DNA of 64,000 nt, from assembly GCF_004358675.1 (NCBI RefSeq), contig NZ_SMZO01000003.1:90795-154794 (forward strand), read 5' to 3'. Made by a program: the position numbers and the translations under genes. Below the pieces are notes generated by a model, which saw only the letters and a program-made list of their open reading frames with translations, ran no database searches and had not been told where the DNA came from. This document shows positions 7,797-16,898 of the stretch, in pieces. Every line of letters begins with the position of its first letter. Within the stretch, counting starts at the first letter, position 1. The stretch is from Meridianimarinicoccus aquatilis. Lineage in GTDB: Bacteria; Pseudomonadota; Alphaproteobacteria; Rhodobacterales; Rhodobacteraceae.

Positions 7797-9980
7797 ATGC
7801 ACATGCCCGTCCCCCTGACCCGCGATATCGTTCTGATTGGCGGCGGGCACACCCATGCGCTTGTCCTCCGAGCTTGGGGAATGTCACCTGTGCCAGGTGT
7901 GCGGCTGACCCTGATCGATCCCAACGCAACCGCGGCCTATTCGGGGATGTTGCCCGGCCATGTCGCAGGGCACTACGCGCGCAGTGACCTTGAAATTGAT
8001 TTGGTGCGCCTCGCTCGGTTTTCTGGCGCACGTCTGGTGCTGGGCGCGGCAAGTGCAATCGATCCGGATGCGCGCGAAGTGCACGTTCCGGGCCGCGCCC
8101 CAATCGCCTACGATGTCGCGTCGGTGGATGTCGGCATAACTTCGGCAATGCCGGGCCTGCCCGGGTTTACCGAACACGGGGTCCCGGCCAAACCGCTTGG
8201 CACGTTTGCCGATCGATGGGCGCAATTCGTGACAGACGCCGCAACCGGCCACGTCGCACCACAAGCCGCCGTAATCGGCGCGGGCGTCGCCGGGGTCGAA
8301 CTGGCGATGGCAATGGCGCACAGGTTGAAAACTGCTGGCTGCCAGGATGCACAGGTGACGCTGATAGAAGCGGGCCGAATGGTTTCTACGCTGTCTGCTG
8401 CGGCACGGCGTGACCTTCGCGCTGCGATCGACACCGCCGAGATACGGTTGATCGAGCGGACCGCTGCATGCAGCGTCACCAGCACGTCGGTCGAACTTGA
8501 GGATGGCCGCAGCGTGCCTTGCAGTTTCTGCGTCGGCGCCGCAGGCACCCGGCCTCATGACTGGGTGGCACAAAGCGGCCTGTCGGTTACAAACGGGTTC
8601 ATTGACGTGGATGACATGCTACGAAGCACGTCACATCGCACGCTTTTTGCCGTCGGCGACTGTGCCCACATGACCCACGCGCCGCGCCCCAAAGCCGGAG
8701 TCTATGCCGTGCGGCAAGCGCCGGTGCTGGCCCGCAACCTGCGCGCCGCAGTCGTGGGGCTGCAACCGCGCCGCTATCATCCGCAACGAGACTACCTCAA
8801 ACTGATTTCGCTTGGCGAGAAATCCGCGCTTGTGGAAAAGGGACCGATCACGCTGCAGGGCGATTGGCTTTGGCGCCTCAAGAACCGCATCGACCGCGAT
8901 TTCATGGACAAATTCCGCAACTTGCGCCCAATGCCCGCCCCTGCAATCAAGGGTGATGTTGCCCGTGACGCGCGCAAGGCACAGGCCGCCCCACTGTGCG
9001 GCGGATGCGGAGCAAAGGTCGGCGCGGCCGGGCTTGCCTCTGCGCTTGCTGGCTTGCCTGTTTCGACACGCGACGACGTCCTGTCCACCCCCGGCGATGA
9101 TGCTGCGATCCTCGACTTTGGCTCGACACGGCAAGTGTTGACTACCGACCACCTGCGCGCGGTTGTTGAAGACCCGGCGTTGATGACACGGATTGCCGCA
9201 ATCCACGCACTTGGCGACATTTGGGCAATGGGCGGCCACCCGCAAGCCGCACTGGCGACCATCATTTTGCCGCGTATGTCAGAACCGATGCAGGCTGCAA
9301 CCTTGCGGGAAATCACACACTGCGCCCAAGAAGTTCTGGCACAGGCCGGCGCCGTTCTGGCCGGAGGTCATACGACGCAAGGCAGCGATCTGACCATAGG
9401 TTTCACCGTGACAGGGCTGGTCGATGAACCGATAACCTTGGCTGGTGCGCAACCGGGCGACGCTTTGATCTTAACGCGGGCCATTGGGTCAGGCACATTG
9501 CTCGCCGGCGAAATGAGAGCACAGTCCGAAGGCGCCGACATGGCCGAGCTTTACAGCACACTGGTGCGCCCGCAAGGCGACGCCGCGGCCCTTTTGGCGT
9601 TGTCGGCCCATGCCATGACCGACGTTACCGGTTTCGGTTTGGTCGGGCACCTTTTGGCGATGCTGAATGCGTCCGGGCGCGGCGCACAAGTGACGTTGGA
9701 TGCGATACCGGTTTACGCAGGTGCAAAAGCCTTGGCCGCGCGCGGTATCGCCTCGACGCTTGCGCCAGCGAACCGCGCCTCCGCAATTGGGGCGCTTGAT
9801 GGGCTGACTGATACCCCTGCAAGCGCGCTTCTTTTCGATCCGCAAACCTGCGGCGGGCTTCTTGCTGCTGTACCGCAGGCTGAAGCAAAGAAGCTCGTGC
9901 AGGGGCTGCAACGGCAGGGACACAGCGCAGTGCAAATTGGCCAGATCACCGACGGCCCATGTCGCATTCAGCTTTCCTGA
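7797..9980 (+). CDS. selD: Flavoprotein-selenophosphate synthetase fusion
   Basis: A 727-residue two-domain protein. Residues 1-380 form a pyridine nucleotide-disulfide (NDH-2-like) flavoprotein: FAD-binding IVLIGGGHTH at 10-20, NAD-binding AAVIGAGVAGVELA at 157-170, and FAVGDCAH at 284-291. Residues 395-727 are selenide, water dikinase, which makes selenophosphate from selenide and ATP: the catalytic Cys is in CGGCGAKVG (C404; the Lys follows two residues later), GDDAAI and the HALGDIWAMGG metal/ATP blocks follow, then DVTGFGLVGHLL. The active-site Cys is encoded by TGC, so no selenocysteine is needed. The flavoprotein half may reduce a selenium compound for the kinase half (inference). Convergent with mnmH, the likely consumer. 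Confidence 0.95.
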   Translation: MHMPVPLTRDIVLIGGGHTHALVLRAWGMSPVPGVRLTLIDPNATAAYSGMLPGHVAGHYARSDLEIDLVRLARFSGARLVLGAASAIDPDAREVHVPGRAPIAYDVASVDVGITSAMPGLPGFTEHGVPAKPLGTFADRWAQFVTDAATGHVAPQAAVIGAGVAGVELAMAMAHRLKTAGCQDAQVTLIEAGRMVSTLSAAARRDLRAAIDTAEIRLIERTAACSVTSTSVELEDGRSVPCSFCVGAAGTRPHDWVAQSGLSVTNGFIDVDDMLRSTSHRTLFAVGDCAHMTHAPRPKAGVYAVRQAPVLARNLRAAVVGLQPRRYHPQRDYLKLISLGEKSALVEKGPITLQGDWLWRLKNRIDRDFMDKFRNLRPMPAPAIKGDVARDARKAQAAPLCGGCGAKVGAAGLASALAGLPVSTRDDVLSTPGDDAAILDFGSTRQVLTTDHLRAVVEDPALMTRIAAIHALGDIWAMGGHPQAALATIILPRMSEPMQAATLREITHCAQEVLAQAGAVLAGGHTTQGSDLTIGFTVTGLVDEPITLAGAQPGDALILTRAIGSGTLLAGEMRAQSEGADMAELYSTLVRPQGDAAALLALSAHAMTDVTGFGLVGHLLAMLNASGRGAQVTLDAIPVYAGAKALAARGIASTLAPANRASAIGALDGLTDTPASALLFDPQTCGGLLAAVPQAEAKKLVQGLQRQGHSAVQIGQITDGPCRIQLS

Positions 9981-10026
9981 CCTCGCCCGGCATCGCGCAT
10001 CGATTGCCACCGAACCAAATTCTCGA

Positions 10027-11121
10027 TCAAGAAATTTCGCCAACGCCCGTGTCGGCCAATGGTCTCTCGACCGCGCGATGCAATGTGTCCATCAAGGCAC
10101 TGACGCCTTGATCAAGGGACTGTGGGTCAAGTCTGTCAAAGGCATGTTCGGCCACCACATTCGCCGAGAACCGCGCCTGCGATTTAGCATAGCGCGGGTC
10201 GTAGTGGGTCGCGATCAAGCCAGCGGCGACGCCTTCAAAATCCCCTTCCGCCACCTGCGCTTGCCATGCATCGACCTGTGCGGCCCCATGCAAGCGGCGC
10301 AACCGGTAAATCAAGGCGCTGAATTTAGCCGGATCTGCGACAAGATCCGGATAGGCGCTGGGGAAAAATGCCGCGCGCGCCGCCAATGGCGCAGACACAA
10401 CAACGCGCGGCGCATCGCACATGACTTTCCACAGGCTGGGCGGCACAATCAGATCGCCGACCTTGGAACTTTCGGCTTCGACCACGACAGGACGGGCCGG
10501 GTCGAAGCCCGCAAGTGCCATGGCAATGTCGCTTTCAAACGCCTTTTGATCAGGTTGTCGTTCGGCTTGGGCACCAAAGATAGACCCGCGATGCTTCGCG
10601 AGGCCTTCCAAATCGAGCACCTGCCCCCCCGCCGCCGAAAGGCGATGCAAGAGCGCCGTTTTTGCCGTGCAGGTCATCCCAGCAAGCACCACAATCGGGT
10701 GCGCCACGGGAACGTCATACAGCGCCTTCACGACGAGGCGGCGATAGCTTTGATACCCGCCCTGCAGCGTCTCGGCCCGCCAGCCAATTTCGCGTAGAAG
10801 CCAGCCGAATGTTCCGGACCTTTGCCCGCCGCGCCAGCAATAGACCAAGGGCCTCCACCCACCGGGCTTGTCCGCAAGCGGGCCATCAATGTGCGCCGCG
10901 ACATTTCGCAGAACCAGTGCCGCCCCCATCTTTCGCGCACCGAACCGGCTTTCCTGCACATACATTGTGCCGACAGCCGCACGTTCATCGTTACCCAGAA
11001 CCGGGAGGCTGATGGCACCGGGCAGACGATCTTCGGCAAATTCAGCCGGTGAGCGCGCATCAATGATCGCGTCAAAGCCTGCTGTGTGAAGATCGGACAG
11101 GGAGGTGAGCGTGTACATCAT
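10027..11121 (-). CDS. mnmH: tRNA 2-selenouridine synthase
   Basis: A 364-residue protein, the usual length. The N-terminal rhodanese domain carries the active-site loop YCWRGGQRSG with Cys95, and the C-terminal half is a P-loop domain. The enzyme exchanges sulfur for selenium at the wobble 2-thiouridine of Lys, Glu and Gln tRNAs via a geranylated intermediate, using selenophosphate from SelD. The P-loop reads GMTCTAKT (148-155), with Ala where the canonical GK[ST] glycine sits. The ATG at 11121 is chosen because it gives the family length and avoids overlapping the upstream gene; the frame is open further up. Its 3' end faces that of selD, 46 bases away. Confidence 0.93.
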   Translation of the reverse strand: MMYTLTSLSDLHTAGFDAIIDARSPAEFAEDRLPGAISLPVLGNDERAAVGTMYVQESRFGARKMGAALVLRNVAAHIDGPLADKPGGWRPLVYCWRGGQRSGTFGWLLREIGWRAETLQGGYQSYRRLVVKALYDVPVAHPIVVLAGMTCTAKTALLHRLSAAGGQVLDLEGLAKHRGSIFGAQAERQPDQKAFESDIAMALAGFDPARPVVVEAESSKVGDLIVPPSLWKVMCDAPRVVVSAPLAARAAFFPSAYPDLVADPAKFSALIYRLRRLHGAAQVDAWQAQVAEGDFEGVAAGLIATHYDPRYAKSQARFSANVVAEHAFDRLDPQSLDQGVSALMDTLHRAVERPLADTGVGEIS

Positions 11122-11158
11122 GCCTTGGGATAGCGGCACAGTGCCAAAAGAACCAGTC

Positions 11159-12121
11159 TCAGCGCGCCGCAGCCTCGGCCACAGCAAAGTCTTGCAGCAC
11201 TGCAAGGGCCGCGTCGCCACTTAATACTGCATGTTCGGCTCGTGCGCCAAGGCACCAGTCCCCTGCCACCACCAGCCCGGCATCCCGGTCAACAAGGCAC
11301 GGCTGACCCAAGGGCTTCGGCGCTTGTGAATATAACCAGCGATGCGCATCAGCATGCAGCACGTTTGGCAATGCACCGCCCGCGCGATCACGCATAACAG
11401 CCAGCAAAGCCTGCGCCGCGTCTTGCCGGGACAGATCAATTGCGTCGCGGGTCCACTCGGCGCTGGCCTGCGCGACCCAAGTCTCGGTCCCACGCCCCGG
11501 CTTGCTTCCGTCCCGCGCGATCCAAGGCAACACGGTGTCAGGCGCGCGGCTAATATCCGGCAAATCAGGGCGTTCGTCAAAAGCCGCCATCAAGGTCCAG
11601 CATGGGTCCATGACCACCGATGCGATCCTGTCCGAAAGCGGATGCCCGGCGAGCACCTGCGCGGCTTGAGGCGCCGGAATGGTTGAGATCAAGACCCGCG
11701 ATTTGGCCACGAGCCCACCGTCCGCATCATACAAGTGCCAGCGCTCTTGTTCGCGGCGGGCGCTGGAAATTCTCACACCTTTGCGAACATCCACACCCTC
11801 GGCCAACGGCTTCACAAGACCGCTCATCCCCGGAAGGCCAACATAAGCGGGTGCGCCGTCGTCCACGGCAGCCCAATCCGTCACCGCAGAAGACACTTTC
11901 AGCGCGTCCAGCAATGCGGCCAATTGCGGACCGCGCGGGCGAAGATACTGCGCACCGTGATCGAAACGCCATTCGCCAACCCGTCTGGTCGCCAAACGCC
12001 CCCCCAAACCACGGCTTTTGTCCAGCACCACTGGCGCCTCTCCCAAGCGGTTCAGACCTGCCGCGACTGTAAGACCGGTCAGGCCAGCGCCCAAGATCAA
12101 CGTCTGTGTTTCAATCACCAT
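11159..12121 (-). CDS. Renalase-like FAD/NAD(P)-binding oxidoreductase
   Basis: A 320-residue flavoprotein starting MVIETQTLILGAGLTGLTVA, a clear FAD-binding Rossmann motif, then LDKSRGLGGRLATRR and FDHGAQYL, the pattern of the renalase/amine-oxidase-like group. A C-terminal VVAGDWCLG completes the FAD site. Members oxidise reduced dinucleotide isomers or amines, but the substrate here is unknown. The ATG at 12121 is supported by an AAAGGG site and by the Rossmann fold starting within ten residues; upstream in-frame codons add a non-family extension. It lies 25 bases after the ABC permease gene and 37 bases before mnmH. Confidence 0.85.
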   Translation of the reverse strand: MVIETQTLILGAGLTGLTVAAGLNRLGEAPVVLDKSRGLGGRLATRRVGEWRFDHGAQYLRPRGPQLAALLDALKVSSAVTDWAAVDDGAPAYVGLPGMSGLVKPLAEGVDVRKGVRISSARREQERWHLYDADGGLVAKSRVLISTIPAPQAAQVLAGHPLSDRIASVVMDPCWTLMAAFDERPDLPDISRAPDTVLPWIARDGSKPGRGTETWVAQASAEWTRDAIDLSRQDAAQALLAVMRDRAGGALPNVLHADAHRWLYSQAPKPLGQPCLVDRDAGLVVAGDWCLGARAEHAVLSGDAALAVLQDFAVAEAAAR

Positions 12122-12146
12122 GCTAAAAACCCTTTGTCTTTGTCTG

Positions 12147-14705
12147 TCAGTCCTGGGCGCGCAAAATCTGTGCCGGGCGCGCGGCCAGCGGGCGCAGCGC
12201 AAAGGCCAGCCCGGCAATCAGCGTGGCCAGAACGCCGCCCGCCACGATGGCCAAGGCATTGCCCCAAGCCAACTGGAAAGGCGCCTCCATGACGAATGTC
12301 ATGACACCCCAGCCCGCAATCGCCCCGGCCAACAGCGCGACAATTCCAGCCGCCGCACCCATGAGCGCCGCACGCAGAGCGAAACTGCCCAGAATACGCG
12401 CCCGGCTTGCCCCCAACGTCTTGAGGATCGCCGCCTCGTACACACGAGCCCGTTCACCCGCCGCCGCCGCGCCAATCAAAACGATGAACCCAGTGAGCAG
12501 CGTCGCTGCAGCACCATAAGACGTGGCTGCCGCGATGCTGTCCAACACTGTGGCGACATTCTCGATCGCATCGCGCACGCGGATCGCGGTGATGTTGGGA
12601 TAGGCCCCCGCCAGATCACGAAGGATCGCGGCTTCTGCTTCTTCTTCTGCATACACTGTCGAAATCCACGTATGCGGCGCACCTTGAAGCGCGGCGGGAC
12701 TCATCGTCAGAATGAACCCGATGCCGGCATTCGAAAAATCCACAGCGCGGAAACTGGTTATTTCCGCCGTGATACTGCGCCCCAAGACGTTCAGCGTAAT
12801 GGTGTCCCCCAGTTCCAGATCCAACTCTTCGGCTTCTTCAGCGGCAAAGCTGATCTGCGGGGGACCGTCGTAATCCTCGGGCCACCACGTGCCTTCCGTA
12901 ACCTCGACCGTATCTGGCGGAGTGGCAGCATACGTGATGCCGCGATCCCCCCGCAGCACCCAGTGATCCGCATATTCACGGGCGGGCGTGCCGTTGACCT
13001 CAGTCACGATCCCGCGAAGCATCGGCGCTGCATCTACACGGCTTACCGCCGGATCGCGGTCCAGGCGGGCGCGAAAGCCATCAATCTGGTCGGGCTGGAT
13101 ATCGACAAAGAAATACGACGGTGCGACTTCAGGCAGGTCATTGTCGATGGCGTTGCGCAAATTGGTGTCGATTTGCCCAACAGCTGCCAATACCGTCAGG
13201 CCAAGGCCAAGCGACAACACGACAGACGCCACTTCACTTCCCGGCCCGCCAATCGCCGCAAGCGCCATGCGTAATCCGGGTTTGCCGCGGATGGCTCGCC
13301 TGCGCGATATCACCCGCGCTGCATGGCGCAGCCCGAACGCTGCAAGCGCCAGAACGACCAAAGCCCCGGAAATTCCCGCTGCCGTCCACAAAGCAAGACT
13401 TGGGACGCTGGACAGCAGGGCCGAAATGCCCACCAGCGCAATCAACAAAGCCCCCGTCAATGCAAGATAGCGCGACCGCGGCAACCCAAGCCGGCCATCC
13501 CCACCATCGCGGAACAGCGCTGCGGCGCGCACCTCTTCGGTGCGGGACAGCGGCCAAAGCGTAAATATCGCAGCTGTGAGTAGCCCATAAAGACCCGCTT
13601 CCAAAAGGGGCGCCGGGTGAATACCAAACACCACCGGGACAGGCAAACTGGCCGCAATCAAGGGCGCAAAAAACAACGGAAGAGCCGCGCCCAGAACCAG
13701 CCCAGCGACCACGCCAGCGAGTGTCAGCACGCCCACTTGGATCAAGTAGACGAAGAAGATGGTCGCACGATCAGCGCCCAGCGTCTTGAGTGTCGCGATT
13801 ACGCCCTTTTTCCCGGCAAGGTAGGCGCGCACAGATGCCGAAATACCGACACCCCCGACGGCAAGGCCGGCAAGGCCGACAAGCACAAGAAACGCACCGA
13901 TCCGCTCTACAAAGCGCTGCACGCCGGGTGCACCGTTACGGCTGTCACGCCAGCGTGCGCTGGTCCCGTCAAACCGCGCATCCGATTGCGCGTTGAGCAA
14001 GGCAAGGTCTGCGCCTTCGGGAAGATCCAGCCTGTACTTCACCTCGAAGATCGTGCCGGACCCAAGCAGGCCAGCGCCGTCCAGATCAGTGGCCCGCACG
14101 ATGGTACGCGGGCCAAGAGCAAAGCCCGCCGATGACGCATCTGGTTCACGCGTGAGTTCCGCCATCAACCGAAATTCGGCCGTGCCCAACCGGAACGTGT
14201 CACCGATGGCAAGCCCGAGCCGGTCGATCAGCACCCGCTGCATCACTGCCCCCGGCAGCCCGCCTGCCCCGTCCAGCGCGGTATCCAACGTCATATCCGG
14301 CGAAAGCTGGACGGACCCGAGCAGAGGATAGGCGTCGTCAATTCCCTTGACCTGCGTCAGACCCCGTTCAACCCCGTTTTCCCCGTCGAATACGGCCATG
14401 GACCGGAAGTCATACACTTCGGATACAGCATCGGCGATGCCACTGATCCAATCCCGTTCTTCCGCCGTTGCGGCGCGGTAATCAAACTCGATCTCGGCGT
14501 CACCGCCAAGGATCACCGCCCCTTCGGATCGCAGTCCCGCCTCGATCGCGGCGCGGACCGTGCCGACGGCGGCAATCGCCATTACACCCAGCGTCAAACA
14601 AAGCAAAAAGATGCGGAAACCCCGAACCCCGCCGCGCAATTCGCGCCGGGCAATACGGGCGGCCAGTCGGAATCGGCCCGGACTTGCAGTTGCTTGCACC
14701 GTCAC
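12147..14705 (-). CDS. FtsX-like ABC transporter permease (YbbP type)
   Basis: An 852-residue membrane protein with the FtsX/MacB-like layout: one N-terminal membrane segment (about 33-52), a large periplasmic domain, a block of three to four segments (about 265-390), further mid-protein segments, a second periplasmic domain, and a final block of about three segments ending in LRPLAARPAQILRAQD. Length and duplication match YbbP-type permeases. It starts with GTG, and the GTGA overlap with the stop of the ATPase gene shows translational coupling. Such pairs act in lipoprotein or lipid extrusion or peptide export; in E. coli ybbA-ybbP is likewise divergent from tesA. The substrate is unknown. 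Confidence 0.9.
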   Translation of the reverse strand: MTVQATASPGRFRLAARIARRELRGGVRGFRIFLLCLTLGVMAIAAVGTVRAAIEAGLRSEGAVILGGDAEIEFDYRAATAEERDWISGIADAVSEVYDFRSMAVFDGENGVERGLTQVKGIDDAYPLLGSVQLSPDMTLDTALDGAGGLPGAVMQRVLIDRLGLAIGDTFRLGTAEFRLMAELTREPDASSAGFALGPRTIVRATDLDGAGLLGSGTIFEVKYRLDLPEGADLALLNAQSDARFDGTSARWRDSRNGAPGVQRFVERIGAFLVLVGLAGLAVGGVGISASVRAYLAGKKGVIATLKTLGADRATIFFVYLIQVGVLTLAGVVAGLVLGAALPLFFAPLIAASLPVPVVFGIHPAPLLEAGLYGLLTAAIFTLWPLSRTEEVRAAALFRDGGDGRLGLPRSRYLALTGALLIALVGISALLSSVPSLALWTAAGISGALVVLALAAFGLRHAARVISRRRAIRGKPGLRMALAAIGGPGSEVASVVLSLGLGLTVLAAVGQIDTNLRNAIDNDLPEVAPSYFFVDIQPDQIDGFRARLDRDPAVSRVDAAPMLRGIVTEVNGTPAREYADHWVLRGDRGITYAATPPDTVEVTEGTWWPEDYDGPPQISFAAEEAEELDLELGDTITLNVLGRSITAEITSFRAVDFSNAGIGFILTMSPAALQGAPHTWISTVYAEEEAEAAILRDLAGAYPNITAIRVRDAIENVATVLDSIAAATSYGAAATLLTGFIVLIGAAAAGERARVYEAAILKTLGASRARILGSFALRAALMGAAAGIVALLAGAIAGWGVMTFVMEAPFQLAWGNALAIVAGGVLATLIAGLAFALRPLAARPAQILRAQD

Positions 14706-15406
14706 TCTGCGGCCTCCAGCCCTGCGGTCTCGTCGATGCGCCCATCCCGAAGCGGCACAACCCGGTCACAAAGGCGCGCCAACTCAGGCGCGTGCGTCAC
14801 CATGATCAGCGTCGCGCCGTGCCTGTCGCGCAATCCAAAGAGCATCTCGATAATGGCCTGCCCATTGGTGCCGTCCAGATTTCCGGTCGGCTCATCCGCC
14901 AACAGGATCGCGGGACGCGGGGCCGCCGCACGGGCAAGGGCCACGCGTTGCTGTTCCCCCCCGGACAATTGCGATGGATAGTGATCGGCACGGTGGGCCA
15001 GCCCAACGGCGGCCAGTTCTTCAGCCGCCCTGTCAAACGCATCCGGTTTTCCGGCCAATTCAAGTGGGGTTGCAACGTTCTCCAGCGCGGTCATTGTCGG
15101 GATGAGGTGGAAAGACTGGAACACCACCCCCATATGATCGCGGCGGAAGCGGGCAAGTTGGTCTTCGTTCATCGATGTCAGATCCTGCCCCAACGCACGC
15201 ACCTGCCCGCCGGTCGCGGTCTCGAGACCGCCCATGAGCATAAGGAGAGACGACTTGCCCGATCCAGACGGCCCTACAAGACCCACTGTCTCACCAGACA
15301 TGACGTCCAGTGTGATACCGTGCAGGATATCCACAGGCCCCGCATTCCCTGCGAGGCGCAAGCTGGTATCTTTTAGCGATAAAATCGGATCGGACGCGGC
15401 AACCAT
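14702..15406 (-). CDS. ABC transporter ATP-binding protein (YbbA/LolD type)
   Basis: A 234-residue ATPase of the MacB/LolD group. Walker A GPSGSGKSS, Q-loop in VFQSFHLIPTMTALEN, signature LSGGEQQRVALARA, Walker B ILLADEPTGNLDG and H-loop VTHAP are all present. It should energise the adjacent YbbP-like permease, whose start overlaps its stop by four bases. The ATG at 15406 begins MVAASDPILSL; an extra in-frame codon set up to 15427 is possible. It is divergent from the esterase gene, with little room between the starts. Confidence 0.92.
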   Translation of the reverse strand: MVAASDPILSLKDTSLRLAGNAGPVDILHGITLDVMSGETVGLVGPSGSGKSSLLMLMGGLETATGGQVRALGQDLTSMNEDQLARFRRDHMGVVFQSFHLIPTMTALENVATPLELAGKPDAFDRAAEELAAVGLAHRADHYPSQLSGGEQQRVALARAAAPRPAILLADEPTGNLDGTNGQAIIEMLFGLRDRHGATLIMVTHAPELARLCDRVVPLRDGRIDETAGLEAAE

Positions 15407-15470
15407 GACAAAGGCCTTTTTGAACAACTTCTACTTTGGATATGGCGCGCCGCGCGGAATCCGCAACCTG

Positions 15471-16106
15471 ATGGCGGCAATCATGCTCGCCTTGGTGGGC
15501 AGCGCGGCTGCTGCCCAGCCTGTGACTGTCGCGGCCTTGGGAGACAGCCTGACCCAAGGGTACGGGCTGGTGCAGGAGGACGGGTTCGTTCCGCAATTGC
15601 AGGCGTGGCTGGATGCTAACGGCACGCAGGCCCTGATTTTAAACGCCGGCGTATCGGGTGACACAACGGCCGGGGGGCTTTCGCGCCTTGACTGGACCCT
15701 GAACGATGATGTGGGCGCGCTGATTGTCTCGCTTGGCGGCAACGACCTGTTGCGCGGTATTCCACCCGAAACCTCCCGGGCCAATCTTGACGCAATTTTG
15801 ATCAAGGCAAAGGCGCAAGGCCTGCCCGTTTTGCTGATCGGCGTCACGGCACCGGGGAATTTCGGACCGGATTACAAGGCAGCGTTTGACGCCATTTATC
15901 CCGATCTTGCTGCAACCCACGACACTTTGCTGATTCCAAGCTTTCTAGCGCCAATCGAAGCTGTGCGGGACGAAAGCGGCGACGACACGGCAATGCGCAC
16001 TTTGATGCAAGCGGATGGAATTCACCCAAATGCGGACGGTGTGGCCCTGATCGTGGAAGCTGTGGGGCCGAAGGTGGCCCAGTTGGTGGCACAGGCCGGC
16101 CAGTGA
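15471..16106 (+). CDS. tesA: Secreted GDSL arylesterase / thioesterase I-like
   Basis: A 211-residue SGNH hydrolase. A signal peptide (MAAIMLALVGSAAAAQ) is followed by block I ALGDSLTQGYG with the catalytic Ser, the block III SLGGNDLLRG oxyanion Asn, and block V DGIHPN with the catalytic Asp and His. The family hydrolyses acyl-thioesters, aryl esters and lysophospholipids in the periplasm. The start is uncertain: an in-frame ATG at 15405 would add 22 residues but overlap the start codon of the divergent ATPase gene, so 15471 is preferred. The tesA-next-to-ybbAP arrangement is the same as in E. coli. Confidence 0.88.
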   Translation: MAAIMLALVGSAAAAQPVTVAALGDSLTQGYGLVQEDGFVPQLQAWLDANGTQALILNAGVSGDTTAGGLSRLDWTLNDDVGALIVSLGGNDLLRGIPPETSRANLDAILIKAKAQGLPVLLIGVTAPGNFGPDYKAAFDAIYPDLAATHDTLLIPSFLAPIEAVRDESGDDTAMRTLMQADGIHPNADGVALIVEAVGPKVAQLVAQAGQ

Positions 16107-16162
16107 CCCCCTGTTCGTCCGCGCGCGGCGCACTAGATGCCGCTCATGACGAGACTGCACCC

Positions 16163-16819
16163 ATGATTTTGACCATCGACGGCGTCCGAAAAAGCTTTAC
16201 CGGGCCAGAAGGCAGCGTGCGCGTGCTGGACGGGCTGCACCTTGACCTTGCGGCTGGCGAAACTTTGGCACTGACGGGTGAAAGCGGGTCAGGAAAAAGC
16301 ACTTTGCTTACGTTGGTCGCCGGTCTTGATGCCCCGGATGAGGGGCGGATCATGGTGAGCGGGCAACAGGTCAACGCTTTGGACGACAGCGCCCGTGCCG
16401 CCCTGCGCCGCACAACCGTTGGGTTGGTTTTTCAGCAGTTCAACTTGATCCCGTCGCTCAACGTTGCGGCCAATCTTGCCTTTCAGGCAAGGCTGGCAGG
16501 GCGGCTGGATATGCCTTGGCTGGAAGAGGTGACAGGCCGTCTGGGGTTGTCTGATCTGGGCAACCGATATCCGGAACAGCTTTCCGGAGGACAACAACAG
16601 CGGGTGGCAATCGGGCGAACGCTTGCCGCGCGCCCTGCCCTGATCCTCGCGGACGAACCCACCGGCAATCTGGATGAAGCTGCGGCCGACAGGGTTCTGG
16701 ACCTGATGCTGGAGTTGTCACGCGACAGTGGTGCCGCCTTACTGATGGTGACGCATTCTAAACGGCTGGCCGGGCGCCTTGATCGGCGCGTACACTTGAG
16801 CCGAGGGCGCGTCGCATGA
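16163..16819 (+). CDS. ABC transporter ATP-binding protein (AttE/LolD type)
   Basis: A 218-residue ATPase with Walker A GESGSGKST, Q-loop VFQQFNLIPS, signature LSGGQQQRVAIGR, Walker B LILADEPTGNLDE and H-loop VTHSK. It is distinct from the ATPase at 14702-15406. It is followed by a FtsX-like permease gene and an AttH-like lipocalin gene, the arrangement of the att export operon (attEFGH). The start ATG at 16163 gives MILTIDGVRKSF, the normal family N terminus; the frame is open for 20 codons upstream. It probably energises the 808-residue permease. Confidence 0.92.
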   Translation: MILTIDGVRKSFTGPEGSVRVLDGLHLDLAAGETLALTGESGSGKSTLLTLVAGLDAPDEGRIMVSGQQVNALDDSARAALRRTTVGLVFQQFNLIPSLNVAANLAFQARLAGRLDMPWLEEVTGRLGLSDLGNRYPEQLSGGQQQRVAIGRTLAARPALILADEPTGNLDEAAADRVLDLMLELSRDSGAALLMVTHSKRLAGRLDRRVHLSRGRVA

Positions 16820-16898
16820 CGCGGCGCGGCGCACACGCGCCTTTCTTGTGCGGGACCGCAGACGGCGACAACTGCGCAAAACCGAACGGCGCGTTCTG

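Noticed and set aside
8990..9030. Possible selenocysteine codon in selD
   Set aside because: The catalytic residue is encoded by TGC, and there is no in-frame TGA in the domain.
12018..13274. Long plus-strand open frame opposite the YbbP-like permease gene
   Set aside because: It is a shadow of the GC-rich minus-strand gene; composition is Arg/Pro/Gln-rich without any recognisable domain.
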